A DNA stretch of 64,000 nucleotides from Streptomyces pactum (GTDB lineage: Bacteria > Actinomycetota > Actinomycetes > Streptomycetales > Streptomycetaceae), in contig NZ_JACYXC010000001.1 of the NCBI RefSeq assembly GCF_016031615.1, positions 1 to 64,000 of the forward strand. Reading direction: 5' to 3'. This document shows positions 43,684 through 53,262 of the stretch, piece by piece. The translations under genes were made by a program, and so were the position numbers. A model generated the notes under the pieces. The model worked only from the letters and a program-made list of their open reading frames with translations. It was not told the origin of the DNA and made no database searches. Numbering within the stretch: position 1 is the stretch's first letter; each line of letters opens with the position of its first letter.

Positions 43684-44645
43684 ACGGCTCCCTGCGACAG
43701 GCCGCCGTGGCGACGGCCGTGCTGCTGGCGGTCGTCGGGTGCGCGCTGTGCCTGGGCACGCCGTACGTACCGCCCACCGCGCTCGGCGACGACGGCATCG
43801 CCGGCGTCATCGTCCGGGAGCTGCGGATGCCCAGGCTGGTGCTGGCGCTGGTCGCCGGCGCCTGCCTGGGCGCCGCCGGACTCGTCCTCCAGGAGGCGCT
43901 GCGCAACCCGCTGGCCGTTCCGGAGATGCTCGGCGTCTCCGGCGGCGCCGCCCTGGGCGTCGCCGCCCCGCTGGTCCTCGCGCTGTCGGTACCGCTCGCG
44001 GTCCAGCCGCTGCTGGCCGTCGGCGGGGCGGCGGCGGGCGGCCTGCTGACGCTGCTGGCCGCCGGGTTCGGACGCAGCCCCTCCGCGGTGCTGCTCACCG
44101 GGGCGGCCGTGGCCGCGGCCCTGCAGGCGGCCCTGCTGGTGCTGATGGTGCTGGCCGACCAGCTGGACCTCCAGATCGTCTACCGCTACCTGCTCGGCAG
44201 CCTCTCCGCCCGCACCTGGGACGACGTGACCGGCCTGTGGCCCTGGCTGGTCGTCGCGGTGCCGGCGCTGGTGCTGTGCGCCCCGGTCCTCGGGGTGCTG
44301 CGGCTGGGGGACGACGACGCGCGGGCCCTGGGGGTGCGGGTGCGCCACGCCCGGATCGCCGCGCTCGCGGTCTCCGTGGTGCTCATCGCGCCGGTGGTCG
44401 CGGTGTGCGGGCCGGTCGCCTGGGTCGGCTTCCTCGCGCCGCACCTGGCGCGGCGGCTGCGGCCGGGCTCGGACGCGGTCGGATGGCTGCCGTGGTCGGC
44501 GGTGTGGGGCGCGCTGGTCGTGGCGTGCGCGGACCAGCCGGCGCGACTGGCGCTGGCCCCGGTCGAGACGCCGGTCGGCGCCTGGACGGCGCTGCTGGGC
44601 GTCCCGGCCGGGGTGGTCCTGCTGAAGGCGGGGTCCCGGCGATGA
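43680..44645 (+). CDS. FecCD-type ABC permease
   Basis: 321 residues, about 9-10 membrane segments, with LRMPRLVLALVAGACLGAAG, EALRNPLAVPEMLGVSGGAA and the ATPase-contact region GPVAWVGFLAPHLARRL typical of BtuC/FecCD permeases. GTG start overlaps the binding-protein stop (GTGA). With the next permease it forms a heterodimeric channel. Confidence 0.9.
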   Translation: MNGSLRQAAVATAVLLAVVGCALCLGTPYVPPTALGDDGIAGVIVRELRMPRLVLALVAGACLGAAGLVLQEALRNPLAVPEMLGVSGGAALGVAAPLVLALSVPLAVQPLLAVGGAAAGGLLTLLAAGFGRSPSAVLLTGAAVAAALQAALLVLMVLADQLDLQIVYRYLLGSLSARTWDDVTGLWPWLVVAVPALVLCAPVLGVLRLGDDDARALGVRVRHARIAALAVSVVLIAPVVAVCGPVAWVGFLAPHLARRLRPGSDAVGWLPWSAVWGALVVACADQPARLALAPVETPVGAWTALLGVPAGVVLLKAGSRR

Positions 44646-45655
44646 CGGTCGTGCACATCAGACGGGCGGTCCTGCTGGCGGTGCTCGTCCTCGCCGCCGC
44701 CGTCGCCGGGCTGGTGGCCGGGCGCGCGGTGCCCCCCGCGGAGGTGTGGGAGGTGCTGCGCGGCGGCGGTGACCCCACCGCCCGGCACGTGGTGGTGAAC
44801 CTGCGCCTGCCGCGCACCCTGGTGGCGCTGGTCGCGGGCGCGTCGCTCGGCCTCGCCGGGACGGTGCTGCAGTCGGCGCTGCGCAACCCGCTCGCCGGGC
44901 CGGAGGTCACCGGTGTCACCCCGGGTGCGGTGCTCGGCGCCGTCGCCGCGACGGGCCTGGGGCTGGCCGGCTGGGAGTCCCCGGCCGCCGTGGTGACCGC
45001 CGCCTGCCTGGGCGGGTTCGCCGGGGCCGGCCTGCTGTGGCTGCTCGCCGGCCGGGAGAAGGGCGACCCGGCGCAGACGGCCGTGCACGGGGTGCTGGTC
45101 TCGGCGGTGCTCTCCGGGCTGACGGCCATGGTGCTGCTGGTCGCCCCCGGCGAACTCGGCAGCGTGGTCCAGTGGCTGGTGGGGTCCACCGAGGGCCGCG
45201 TCTGGGAGCACTGGCACCTGCTGTGGCCGTGGGCGGTGCTCTGGTCGGCCGCGGCCGGTGTGCTGGCCGCGCCGCTGACCCTGCTGCGGTGCGGGGACGA
45301 CCAGGCCGCGGCCGCCGGGCTGGACACCGGGCGGGCGCGCGCCGCGGCGCTGGTGTGCGCGGTGGCGCTCACCGCCGGGGCGGTGTCGGCGGTGGGGGCG
45401 CTGGGGTTCGTCGGCCTGCTCGTGCCGCACCTGGCGTTCGCGCTCTTCGGGGCGGACCTGCGGGCGGCGCTGCCCGGTGCGGCGCTGCTGGGCGCGGTGG
45501 TGGTCGGCGGCGCGGACGCGGCGGCCCAGTGGCTGTCCCGGGTGGCGGCGCGGGCGCTGGAGATGGAGCGGCTCAGCATCCCGGTCGGGGCGCTGACGAC
45601 CTGTGTGGGCGCGGCGCTGCTGCTGATCGTGGCGCGCCGCCGGAGAGAGGAGTGA
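44642..45655 (+). CDS. FecCD-type ABC permease, second subunit
   Basis: 337 residues with LRLPRTLVALVAGASLGLAG, SALRNPLAGPEVTGVTPGAV and LGFVGLLVPHLAFALFGAD. Paralogous to the first permease. ATG overlaps its stop (ATGA). Confidence 0.9.
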   Translation: MTVVHIRRAVLLAVLVLAAAVAGLVAGRAVPPAEVWEVLRGGGDPTARHVVVNLRLPRTLVALVAGASLGLAGTVLQSALRNPLAGPEVTGVTPGAVLGAVAATGLGLAGWESPAAVVTAACLGGFAGAGLLWLLAGREKGDPAQTAVHGVLVSAVLSGLTAMVLLVAPGELGSVVQWLVGSTEGRVWEHWHLLWPWAVLWSAAAGVLAAPLTLLRCGDDQAAAAGLDTGRARAAALVCAVALTAGAVSAVGALGFVGLLVPHLAFALFGADLRAALPGAALLGAVVVGGADAAAQWLSRVAARALEMERLSIPVGALTTCVGAALLLIVARRRREE

Positions 45656-45657
45656 GG

Positions 45658-46491
45658 GTGGGCGCTTCACCGGGAACGGTGACCGGGGGCACGGTGCGTG
45701 CCGTGGGACTGAGCTTCGGATATCCCGGTCGTGAGGTGCTGTCGGGGGTCGATCTGACCGTCGGCGAGGGGGAGCTGGTCGCGCTGGTCGGCCTCAACGG
45801 CTGCGGCAAGAGCACCCTGCTGCGGCTGTGCGCCGGCCTGCTGCGGCCGGCCGCGGGCCGGGTGCTGCTCGACGGTGACGACCTGGCGCGCCTGTCGCGG
45901 CGGGCCGCGGCCCGCCGGGTGGCGCTGCTGCACCAGCAGGCGCCCTCGGTTCCGGGGATGACGGTGCGCCAGCTGGTGCGCCAGGGCCGGTACGCGGCGC
46001 GGGGGCCGCTGGGCATGCTGCGGGACGGCGACGACGCCGTGTGCGCCCGGGCGATGGCCGACGTGGGGGTGGCGGACTGGGCGGACCGGCCGGTGGAGGC
46101 GCTGTCGGGGGGCGAGCGGCAGCGCGTGCGGCTGGCCATGGCGCTCGCCCAGGACACCGGTGTGCTGCTGCTCGACGAGCCGACCACCTACCTCGACCTG
46201 CGGCACCAGTTGGAGGTGATGCAGACCGTGGTGCGGCTGCGGGAGGAGCGCGGGCTGACCGTGGTGATGGTGCTGCACGACCTGGGCCACGCGGCGCGCT
46301 TCGCGGACCGGATCGTGGCGCTGCGGGGCGGCCGGGTGGCCGCGGACGGGCCGCCCGCGGACGTGGTCACCCCCGCCCTGCTGGCCGAGGTGCTGGAGGT
46401 GGCGGGCCGGGTCGGCCGCGATCCGGTGGGCGGCTGGCCGGTGTGTTACCCGGATCACCCCATCGGTGTTTCACCGGACCTTGCGAAATGA
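45658..46491 (+). CDS. ABC transporter ATPase of the metallophore importer
   Basis: 277 residues. Walker A GLNGCGKST, Q-loop around LLHQQAPSVPGM, signature LSGGERQRV, Walker B VLLLDEPTTYLD and the switch His in MVLHDLGHAARF: a FepC/BtuD-type ATPase. GTG at 45658 has GGAGAGAGGAG upstream. Its stop overlaps a second Zur-like box that precedes the peptide gene, so the two transcription units are adjacent but can be controlled separately. Confidence 0.92.
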   Translation: MGASPGTVTGGTVRAVGLSFGYPGREVLSGVDLTVGEGELVALVGLNGCGKSTLLRLCAGLLRPAAGRVLLDGDDLARLSRRAAARRVALLHQQAPSVPGMTVRQLVRQGRYAARGPLGMLRDGDDAVCARAMADVGVADWADRPVEALSGGERQRVRLAMALAQDTGVLLLDEPTTYLDLRHQLEVMQTVVRLREERGLTVVMVLHDLGHAARFADRIVALRGGRVAADGPPADVVTPALLAEVLEVAGRVGRDPVGGWPVCYPDHPIGVSPDLAK

Positions 46492-46503
46492 AAATCATAT
46501 TCA
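46489..46503. promoter_or_regulatory. Zur/Fur-type box upstream of the peptide gene
   Basis: TGAAAATCATATTCA, a 7-1-7 inverted repeat with one mismatch, extendable to AATGAAAATCATATTCATT. It overlaps the ATPase stop and lies 66 bases upstream of the peptide ATG. Very close to the streptomycete Zur consensus. Confidence 0.75.
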
Positions 46504-46568
46504 TTACTGTCTGCGGTGTGCCGCCGGTCCGGCGGCACGGACACCCGTACCGAACGGAGGCTCATCCC

Positions 46569-46697
46569 ATGGAGCAGGACAAGGTCTTCCAGCCGATCGC
46601 CGAGCAGGGCCAGCTCGCCCACCTGTCGGCGACCCACTCCAACGCCCTCGTCGAGAACCCCTTCGACGAGGCCGCCGAGGCCGGCGCGGACCAGTAG
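46569..46697 (+). CDS. Candidate RiPP precursor peptide
   Basis: A 42-residue acidic peptide starting MEQDKVFQPIAEQGQL, with a central AHLSATHSNALVENPF and an acidic tail rich in Glu/Ala/Asp. GGAGG lies at good distance from the ATG. It has no Cys; Ser20, Thr22 and Ser24 alternate with His18 and His23. It directly precedes E1-like, YcaO and SagB-type genes, which is the layout of azol(in)e peptide clusters, so Ser/Thr would be the heterocyclisation sites. I recognise no characterised product. The gene is preceded by a Zur-like box. Confidence 0.7.
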   Translation: MEQDKVFQPIAEQGQLAHLSATHSNALVENPFDEAAEAGADQ

Positions 46698-46783
46698 TCC
46701 CCGCGTCCCCAATCGGGCCCGCCCGGATGTCTTCCCGGGCGGGCCCGTCCCGTCCCGTCCGACCCCACCCCCTGGAGAACCCC

Positions 46784-47593
46784 GTGGCCACCGCACGGCT
46801 CGCGCCCGGCGTCACCCTCGTCACCGTCCCCGGCCGGGGACTGGCCGTCCGCACGCCCGACGGAACCTTTCTGCGCGTCAACACCGGTCAGGTGGACGCC
46901 GGCGCGCTGGTCGGCCACCTGACCACCGGCGGCCCCGCGGCCGACCCGCGACTCGCCGCCCTCACCGAGGCGTTCGCCGCCGCCGGCCACCTCGCCCGCA
47001 GGACACCGGCCCCGCTGGACGGGCGCACCGTGTTCCTCCTCGGCGACACCGCGCTGACCGGCCCCCTGGCCCGGTACGCGCGGGACGCGGGGGCCACGGT
47101 CCACCACCGCGCCGCCCTGCCCGGGGTGGCACCGGCGGACGCCGCGCGCACCGCCGTCGTCTGGTGCCTGGACCGGCCCGCGCCCCCCGCGGCGTGGCAG
47201 GAGGCCGACCGGCTCCCCGCCCGCGGCACGGCCTGGCTGCGCTGCCACCGCGAGGGCCACCACGTCTGGCTGGAACCCCTCGCCTGCGCCGCCGGTGACG
47301 TCACCTCGGCACACGTACGGCTCCGGCGGCTCGCCGCGACCCCCGCCCACCGGGAACTCGCCGCCTACTGGGACGGCCACCGGACCCCGGACACCGGCCC
47401 CGCCCACACCGAGGCGTCCGCGGCGTACACCGCCGCCCTCCTCACCGGCGACCTCCTCGCCTGGGCCGGCGGCGCCCCGCGCCCGGTGCGGCGCCGGCTG
47501 CGCCGCCTGGACCTGCGCGACCTGCGCGTCACCGAGCACCCCGTCCTGCCGGTGCCCGAGGTGGCGCCGCTGCCCGCGGGCGGGGCGCGATGA
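46784..47593 (+). CDS. E1/ThiF-like RiPP partner protein
   Basis: 269 residues. The N-terminal part (about 1-75) LAPGVTLVTVPGRGLAVRTP and FLRVNTGQVDAGALVGHL resembles leader-binding/winged-helix regions; about 80 onwards GRTVFLLGDTALTGPLARYA and DAGATVHHRAALPG looks like a Rossmann segment of E1-like (ocin-ThiF) cyclodehydratase partners. Such proteins bind the precursor leader and activate the YcaO enzyme. GTG with GGAGA upstream; its stop overlaps the hydrolase start. Confidence 0.6.
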   Translation: MATARLAPGVTLVTVPGRGLAVRTPDGTFLRVNTGQVDAGALVGHLTTGGPAADPRLAALTEAFAAAGHLARRTPAPLDGRTVFLLGDTALTGPLARYARDAGATVHHRAALPGVAPADAARTAVVWCLDRPAPPAAWQEADRLPARGTAWLRCHREGHHVWLEPLACAAGDVTSAHVRLRRLAATPAHRELAAYWDGHRTPDTGPAHTEASAAYTAALLTGDLLAWAGGAPRPVRRRLRRLDLRDLRVTEHPVLPVPEVAPLPAGGAR

Positions 47594-49001
47594 CCGGGAC
47601 GGTGCGCATCGACGGGCTCGCCACCGACCTGTGCCTGCCCGCCGGCCCCTGGCCCCCCACCCGGCGGTCGTCCTCCGCACCCCTACGACCGCCGCCGCCA
47701 CCGCGGCGAACTGCGCGGCTGGGCCGCCCGGGGCTTCGCCGCGCTCGCCCAGGACGTCCGCGGCCGGTACGCCTCGCCCGGCGACTGGCACCCCTACGGC
47801 GACCACGAGGCCGACGACGGCGCCGCCACCGTGCGCTGGGTCCGCGCGCAGCGGTGGAGCGACGGGAAGGTCGTCGCCGCGGGCGCCTCGTACGGCGCGC
47901 ACTGCGCCCTGGCGGTCGCCGCCGAGGCCGACGCGGTGCTCGCCGCCGTCCCCGCGCTCGGGCTCGCCGAGACCGCGCGCGAGACCACCGGACCCGAGCG
48001 CCTGCTGGCCCGCGCCGGCTGGTGGTGGGAGCACGGCGACCGCCGCGTGCCCGACCCCACGCCCCTGGACCCGGCGGTGCTGGACCGCCTCCCGCTCAAC
48101 GGCGTCCTGGACCGGCCCTCCTGGCCCGCGCTGTGGCGGGCGCGCCGCCGCGAGCCGCCGGCCGCCGCGGTGCCCCTGCTCGCCGTCGGGGGCAGCCGCG
48201 ACCCGTTCGCCGAGGACACCCTGCGGCTGTGGCGCCGCTGGCCCGGGCCCGCCCGGCTGCTGCTCGGCCCCTGGGGCCACCGGCTGACCGCCGGCCCGGC
48301 CCCCGAGGCCCGCCCGGGCCACCGGATCGACCTGGGCGCGGTGTACACCGGCTGGGCCCGGGCCGCGCTCGGCGGGACGCTCACCGGCCGCGGCGGCGCG
48401 GTGGCACTGGGCGGCAGCGACCACTGGTGCCCCGCCTCGGACCCTCCCCCGCCACCCGCCACCCCTTCGGCACCCTGGGCGGCCTCCGGCTGCTGCGCGG
48501 CGCCGAGTTCGTCGCCGACCCCGGCCGGCCGGTCCGGTCCGACACCCTCGACGTGCCCCGGCACGGCGTGCCGGACCGCTGCCTGCTGGTCAGCCGGCCG
48601 CTGCCCGCCCGGTGGACCTGCTGGGTCCGGCCGAGGCGCGCCTGGACGCCGTGGCCGACACCCCCTCGGCGGACTGGGCGGTACGGCTGGTCGCCCTCGA
48701 CCCGGCCGGCCGCGCCGATCCCCTGGCCACCGGCATCGTCCGCCGCGACCGCCCCGGTCCGTTCACCGTCCCGCTCGGGCACCTCGCCCGCCGCCTGGCC
48801 GCCGGTACGCGGCTGCGCGTGGAGGTCGCCGGTCACCACTTCCCGGCGCACGCCCGCAACCCGCACACCGGTGAGGACCCGGCGACGGCCGTCCGCCTGC
48901 TCCCCTCCCGCCGCACCGTCCGCCCGCACGGCAGCTTTCTGGCGCTCCCCGTCGTCCGGGGCGCCCGCCGCACCGACCCCGTCCAGGAGATCCAGACGTG
49001 A
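47590..49001 (+). pseudogene. CocE/NonD (S15-type) hydrolase with several frameshifts
   Basis: The coding content passes through all three frames. MTGTVRIDGLATDLCLPAGP starts it, PAVVLRTP follows in a second frame (about 47665), then YDRRRHRGELRGWAARGFAA with the Ser nucleophile in AAGASYGAHCAL in a third, then RLLRGAEFVADPGRPVRSDT and finally DLLGPAEARLDAVADTPSAD to the end. Each switch (about 47655, 47680, 48450, 48612) needs one missing base in a C or G run. The protein would be an X-Pro dipeptidyl peptidase-like hydrolase. Either four sequencing errors or recent decay; codon use stays normal throughout. Possible leader-processing enzyme. Confidence 0.7.
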
Positions 49002-50354
49002 ACCTCGAAGCCCTCGTGGACCCGGTCTGCGGGCTGATACGCGGGGTGGAACCCGTACCGCACCCCACTGGCGCCCCGCCCCGCTACACCGCCATGACCG
49101 CGAACGTCTCCGACGCCCGCCGGTTCGGCGCCTGGCCCGCCGACCGGGTCTCCCTCGGCACCACCTTCGGCGACCCCGCCGGTGCCCGCACCGCGGCGAT
49201 CGCGGAGGCCGTCGAGCGGTACTGCGGCAACCGGCTCCCGCCGGCCGGCCACCCCGGCGCCCCGCGCCGCGCCACCGCCGCCGAACTCACCGCGGCCGGC
49301 CACACCGTCTACGGCCCCGGCGACCTGCCCGCCTACGCCCCCTGGCAGTACGCCCGGCCCGGTTTCCCCCTACCGGCCCCTGACCCCCGACACCCCCGCC
49401 CTGTGGGCGCTGCGCACCGAGAACGGCGAGGACTGCTGGGCGCCGGTGGCCCTCACCCACCTCAACTGGCGCCAGGGCGCGCTGCGTTCGCTGCCCCGCA
49501 CCCACCACCTCAACTACGCCGGCATCGCCACCGGCCAGGGGCTGGAGGACGCCGTGGACCGGGCGCTGCTGGAGATCGTCGAGCGCGACGCGCTGGAGGT
49601 GTGGTGGCACCTGGACGGACCCGCCCGCGGCATCGACCCCGCCGACGTCCCCGGGCTCGCCGCCGACCTGGCCGGCAGCGACCTGGAGGTGTGGATCGTC
49701 GAGATGCCCTCGGAACTGGCGCCCTGCATGGCGGCGCTCGTCCACGACCCGCGCCGCGGCATCCACGCCGCCGGGTTCGCCTGCCGCTACGACCCGGCCG
49801 AGGCCGCCCGCAAGGCGGTGCTGGAGGCCGTCCACACGTGGGTGTTCACCCAGGGGGCCGTGGAGGCCGACGGCTGGGTCTTCCGGGCCGTCGAGGCGGG
49901 GATGCTCGCCCGCGGCCTGTACCTCGACCACCGCCCCGACCGGCGCTACCTCGACGACTGCGGCGAGGACTTCGCCGCCGTGCGCGACCTGGGTGCCCAC
50001 GTCCAGGTGTGGCTCGACCCGCGCATGGCCCGGTACGCCCGGCGCTTCACCCGCCCCGCCCACGGCACCGTGCCGCTCGCCGCCGTCGAGCCGGCCACCC
50101 CCGAGCAACTGCGTTCCCGCCTCGCCGCCGGCGGCCACCGCGTGATCACCTTCGACCTGACCACCGAGGACATCGCGGAGACCCCGCTGCGGGTGGCCCG
50201 CGTCCTCGTCTCCGGCCTGGTGCCCAACCAGCCCGCCGCCTTCGCCTACCTCGGCTGCCCCCGCTTCGCCGAGGCGGCCCTGGCCCGCGGCTGGCGCACC
50301 GTAGCCCCCGTCCTGCCGGGCGACTTCACCCTGGCACCGCCCCCGCACATGTAG
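48998..50354 (+). pseudogene. YcaO-domain enzyme with one frameshift
   Basis: Starts MNLEALVDPVCGLIRGVEPV with the ATP-site segment AIAEAVERYCGNRLPP, then changes frame in a run of five C at about 49367 and continues YRPLTPDTPALWALRTENGE, ALLEIVERDALEVWWHLDGP, GIHAAGFACRYDPAEAARKA and HRVITFDLTTEDIAETPLRV. Removing one C restores a protein of about 451 residues. YcaO enzymes use ATP to activate backbone amides, typically forming azolines from Ser/Thr/Cys. The C-terminus TLAPPPHM is only loosely like the PxPxP tail of azoline-forming YcaOs. GTG overlaps the hydrolase stop. Confidence 0.8.
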
Positions 50355-50359
50355 GGACC

Positions 50360-51535
50360 ATGACCGTGTCCGTCCGCCGGGCGCTCGCCCGCGCCCGCTC
50401 CGCCGAACCGCCCGGCCCCGACTTCCCGGCCGGCCACCAGGTCACCCCCTGGCCGGGGACCCCGGTCCCCGTACCGCACGCCCTCGACCCGCTGCTGACC
50501 GGCGCCCTCGCGGGCTCCCGCCTGCGCCCCAGCCCCTCCGCGGGCGCCCTGCACCCGGTCAACGCCCATCTCCTGCTCGGCCCCGGCGGCACCCTGCCGC
50601 CCGGCCGGTACGCCTACGATCCGGTGCGCCACCGGCTGGTGCCGCGCGGCCCCGCGTGCCCCGGCGCGCCCGGCGGGGCGATCGCCGTCCTGACCGTCAC
50701 CGCCCGGCGCACGGTGTCCCACTACGGCCACCGGGCCTGGCCGCTGCTCCTGCTGGACACCGGTCACGCGGCCGCCGCCCTCGCGCTCGCCGGCGCCCCG
50801 GCCTGGTGCCCGGACGCCGACGGCGCCCTCCTCGCCGCCGCGGCCGGGCTCCGGCCGGACGGACACCGTGCCGAGCGAACACGCCCTCGCCGCGGTCCGG
50901 CTGACCCCCGGCCCGGCCGACGCGCTGGAGCGCTGGGCCCGCCCACGCCCCGCCCCCGCCCCCGCCCGCCACGCCACCCGGTCCCAGCGGTCCTCGCCGA
51001 GACCTGGCGCGTGCTGACCGCGCTCACCGCGACCGGGCGCCCCACCTGGCGTCCCACGCGGGCGCCCGCCGTCCCCCGCGCCGTCCTGCTCTCCCGCCGC
51101 AGCGCCGAACCGCCTCTCCCCGGCGTCCCGGACGGCGCCGTCCTGGCCCGGGTCGCGTCGGCCGCGCGCACCGCGCGGCCACCCTCCTGGTCGGTGGTCA
51201 CCGGCCGGCCGGCGACCGGGCCGGGGTCTTCGCCCCTGGCGGCCCTCGCCGCCCGCGCGGCGCGGCAGGAGTGGCTGACCGGCGTGGGGGCCCTGCTCCT
51301 CGCCCACGGCTGCCCCGACGACGCGCCCCCCGCCCGGATCCGCCGCGACCACCTGCTCGCCGGTTACGGGGCCGGACTCGCCCAGGCCGTCGCGGCCGCC
51401 CGCGGCCTCGCCTCCCGCCCCGTCGGCTCCTGGCAGCACGGATCCGGGCCGGGCGACGGCCCCGCCGACATCGTCCACGCCCTCGCGCTCGGCGCCGGCC
51501 CCGACCCCCGCACCGGAAGGAACGACGGCTCATGA
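50360..51535 (+). CDS. SagB-type FMN oxidase (two compensating frameshifts)
   Basis: About 391 codons. The nitroreductase/SagB signature LRPSPSAGALHPVNAHLLLG is near residue 55; then GRYAYDPVRHRLVPRGPACP and SHYGHRAWPLLLLDTGHAAA. Between about 50860 and 50995 the open frame gives an Arg/Pro-rich string, while another frame gives a natural DTVPSEHALAAVRLTPGPAD, so two compensating indels are likely. SagB enzymes oxidise azolines to azoles. ATG five bases after the YcaO stop; its own stop overlaps the ABC gene. Confidence 0.7.
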   Translation: MTVSVRRALARARSAEPPGPDFPAGHQVTPWPGTPVPVPHALDPLLTGALAGSRLRPSPSAGALHPVNAHLLLGPGGTLPPGRYAYDPVRHRLVPRGPACPGAPGGAIAVLTVTARRTVSHYGHRAWPLLLLDTGHAAAALALAGAPAWCPDADGALLAAAAGLRPDGHRAERTRPRRGPADPRPGRRAGALGPPTPRPRPRPPRHPVPAVLAETWRVLTALTATGRPTWRPTRAPAVPRAVLLSRRSAEPPLPGVPDGAVLARVASAARTARPPSWSVVTGRPATGPGSSPLAALAARAARQEWLTGVGALLLAHGCPDDAPPARIRRDHLLAGYGAGLAQAVAAARGLASRPVGSWQHGSGPGDGPADIVHALALGAGPDPRTGRNDGS

Positions 51536-53262
51536 TGCTCCACCCCGAGCTCCTGCGCACCGCCCGGACCGCACGCCGCCCCCTGCTCGGCGCCACCGCC
51601 CTGCTCGGCGCCGTCACCGTCACCCACCTGGCGCAGGCCGCGCTGCTGGCCGTGGCCCTGTCCCGGACCGCCCGCGGCGACACCTCGGCACTGCCCGCCC
51701 TGCTGGCCGGTGTCCTCGCCACCGTCGCGGTACGCGCCGTCCTCACCCACCGCCAGCGCACCCTGGCCGTCCGCGCCGGGGCCCGCGCCCGCACCGGCCT
51801 GCGCGACGAACTGTTCGTCCGGCTCGGCACCCTCGGCCCGGCGCGCGGCACGGGCAACCGCGCCGGTGCCGTGCGCGCCACCCTGGTGGACGGCGTCGAG
51901 GGCGTCGACGCGTACATCTCCCGCTACCTGCCGCAGCTGCTGGTCACCTGCGTCGTGCCGCCGCTGCTGCTGGTCGCGGTCGCCGCGATCGAGCCGTACG
52001 CGCTCCTCTTCCTCTGCCCCGCACTCGTCCTCGCCCTCTTCGCCCCCCGCTGGTGGGACAAGCTGCTCGCCCGGCGCGGCCAGGAACACTGGGGCTCCTA
52101 CGAGGCCCTGTCCGCCGACTACCTGGAGGCACTGCAGGGCATGCCCGCCCTGCGCGCCGCGGGCGCGGTCGCCCACACCCGGGCCCGCCTGGAGGAGCGC
52201 TCCGCGGCCCTGCACCGGGCCACCGTGGCCAAGCTGCGCGTCTCCCTGATGGACACCGGCATCACCGACCTGGCCGTCCAGGGCGGCACGGTGGCCGCCG
52301 CGCTCGTCGCGTGCGCGTCCGCCGCGTCCGGCCGGACCACCGCCACCGGCACCTACCTGCTGCTGATGCTCGCCTCGGAGTGCTTCCGCCCGCTGCGGGA
52401 CCTGTCCCGCGAATGGCACGCCGGATACCTGGGCGTCTCCGCCGCGGACGGGATCGCCGAACTGCGCACCGCGCCACCGGCCGTCCCCGACACCGGGACC
52501 GCCCCGTTCCCGCGCCGGCCACCGGCCATCCGCTTCCAGGACGTGCGCTTCACCCACCCCGGGGCCGCCCGGCCGGCGCTGCGCGGCGTGACCTTCACCG
52601 CCGAGGCCGGCCGGACCACCGCCGTCGTCGGCCCCTCCGGCGCGGGCAAGTCCACCCTGCTGGCGCTCCTGCTGCGGCAGTGGGAGCCGGACACCGGACG
52701 GGTGACCGTGGCCGGCCGGGACTGCGCGGCCTACCCGCTGGCCGCGCTGCGGCGCGGCATCGCGGTGGTGTCGCAGGAGACGTACCTGTTCGCCGCGTCG
52801 ATCGCGGACAACCTCCGGCTCGCCCGCCCCGGGGCGAGCGACGAGGAACTGCGCGCGGCCGCCCGCGCGGCCGGCGTCCACGACGAGATCGAACGCCTGC
52901 CGGACGGCTACGGCACGCAGGTCGGCGAGCGCGGGGCCACCCTCTCCGGCGGGCAGCGGCAGCGGCTGGCCCTGGCCCGCGCCCTCCTCGCCGACGCGCC
53001 GGTCCTGGTGCTCGACGAGGCCACCAGCGCGGTCGACGAACGGCGCGAGGCGCGCATCGGCCGGGCCCTGCTGCACGCCGCGCGCGGCCGCACCTGCCTG
53101 GTCGTCGCCCACCGGCTGGCGTCCGTGCGGGACGCGGACCGGATCGTCGTCCTCGACGGCGGCCGGGTGGAGGCCACCGGCACCCACGCCGGCCTGCTCG
53201 CCCAGGGCGGTCTGTACGCCCGGCTGACCGCCGCCGGACAGCCCTGCCAGGAGGCGGTGTGA
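51532..53262 (+). CDS. ABC exporter half-transporter (CydD-like)
   Basis: 576 residues. Six-helix exporter membrane domain (about 1-310) including ATLVDGVEGVDAYISRYLPQ, then an ATPase with Walker A GPSGAGKST, signature LSGGQRQRLALARALL, Walker B VLVLDEATSAVD and AHRLASVRDADRI. The membrane part resembles CydD. ATG overlaps the SagB stop. With the next gene it would export the modified peptide. Confidence 0.9.
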   Translation: MMLHPELLRTARTARRPLLGATALLGAVTVTHLAQAALLAVALSRTARGDTSALPALLAGVLATVAVRAVLTHRQRTLAVRAGARARTGLRDELFVRLGTLGPARGTGNRAGAVRATLVDGVEGVDAYISRYLPQLLVTCVVPPLLLVAVAAIEPYALLFLCPALVLALFAPRWWDKLLARRGQEHWGSYEALSADYLEALQGMPALRAAGAVAHTRARLEERSAALHRATVAKLRVSLMDTGITDLAVQGGTVAAALVACASAASGRTTATGTYLLLMLASECFRPLRDLSREWHAGYLGVSAADGIAELRTAPPAVPDTGTAPFPRRPPAIRFQDVRFTHPGAARPALRGVTFTAEAGRTTAVVGPSGAGKSTLLALLLRQWEPDTGRVTVAGRDCAAYPLAALRRGIAVVSQETYLFAASIADNLRLARPGASDEELRAAARAAGVHDEIERLPDGYGTQVGERGATLSGGQRQRLALARALLADAPVLVLDEATSAVDERREARIGRALLHAARGRTCLVVAHRLASVRDADRIVVLDGGRVEATGTHAGLLAQGGLYARLTAAGQPCQEAV

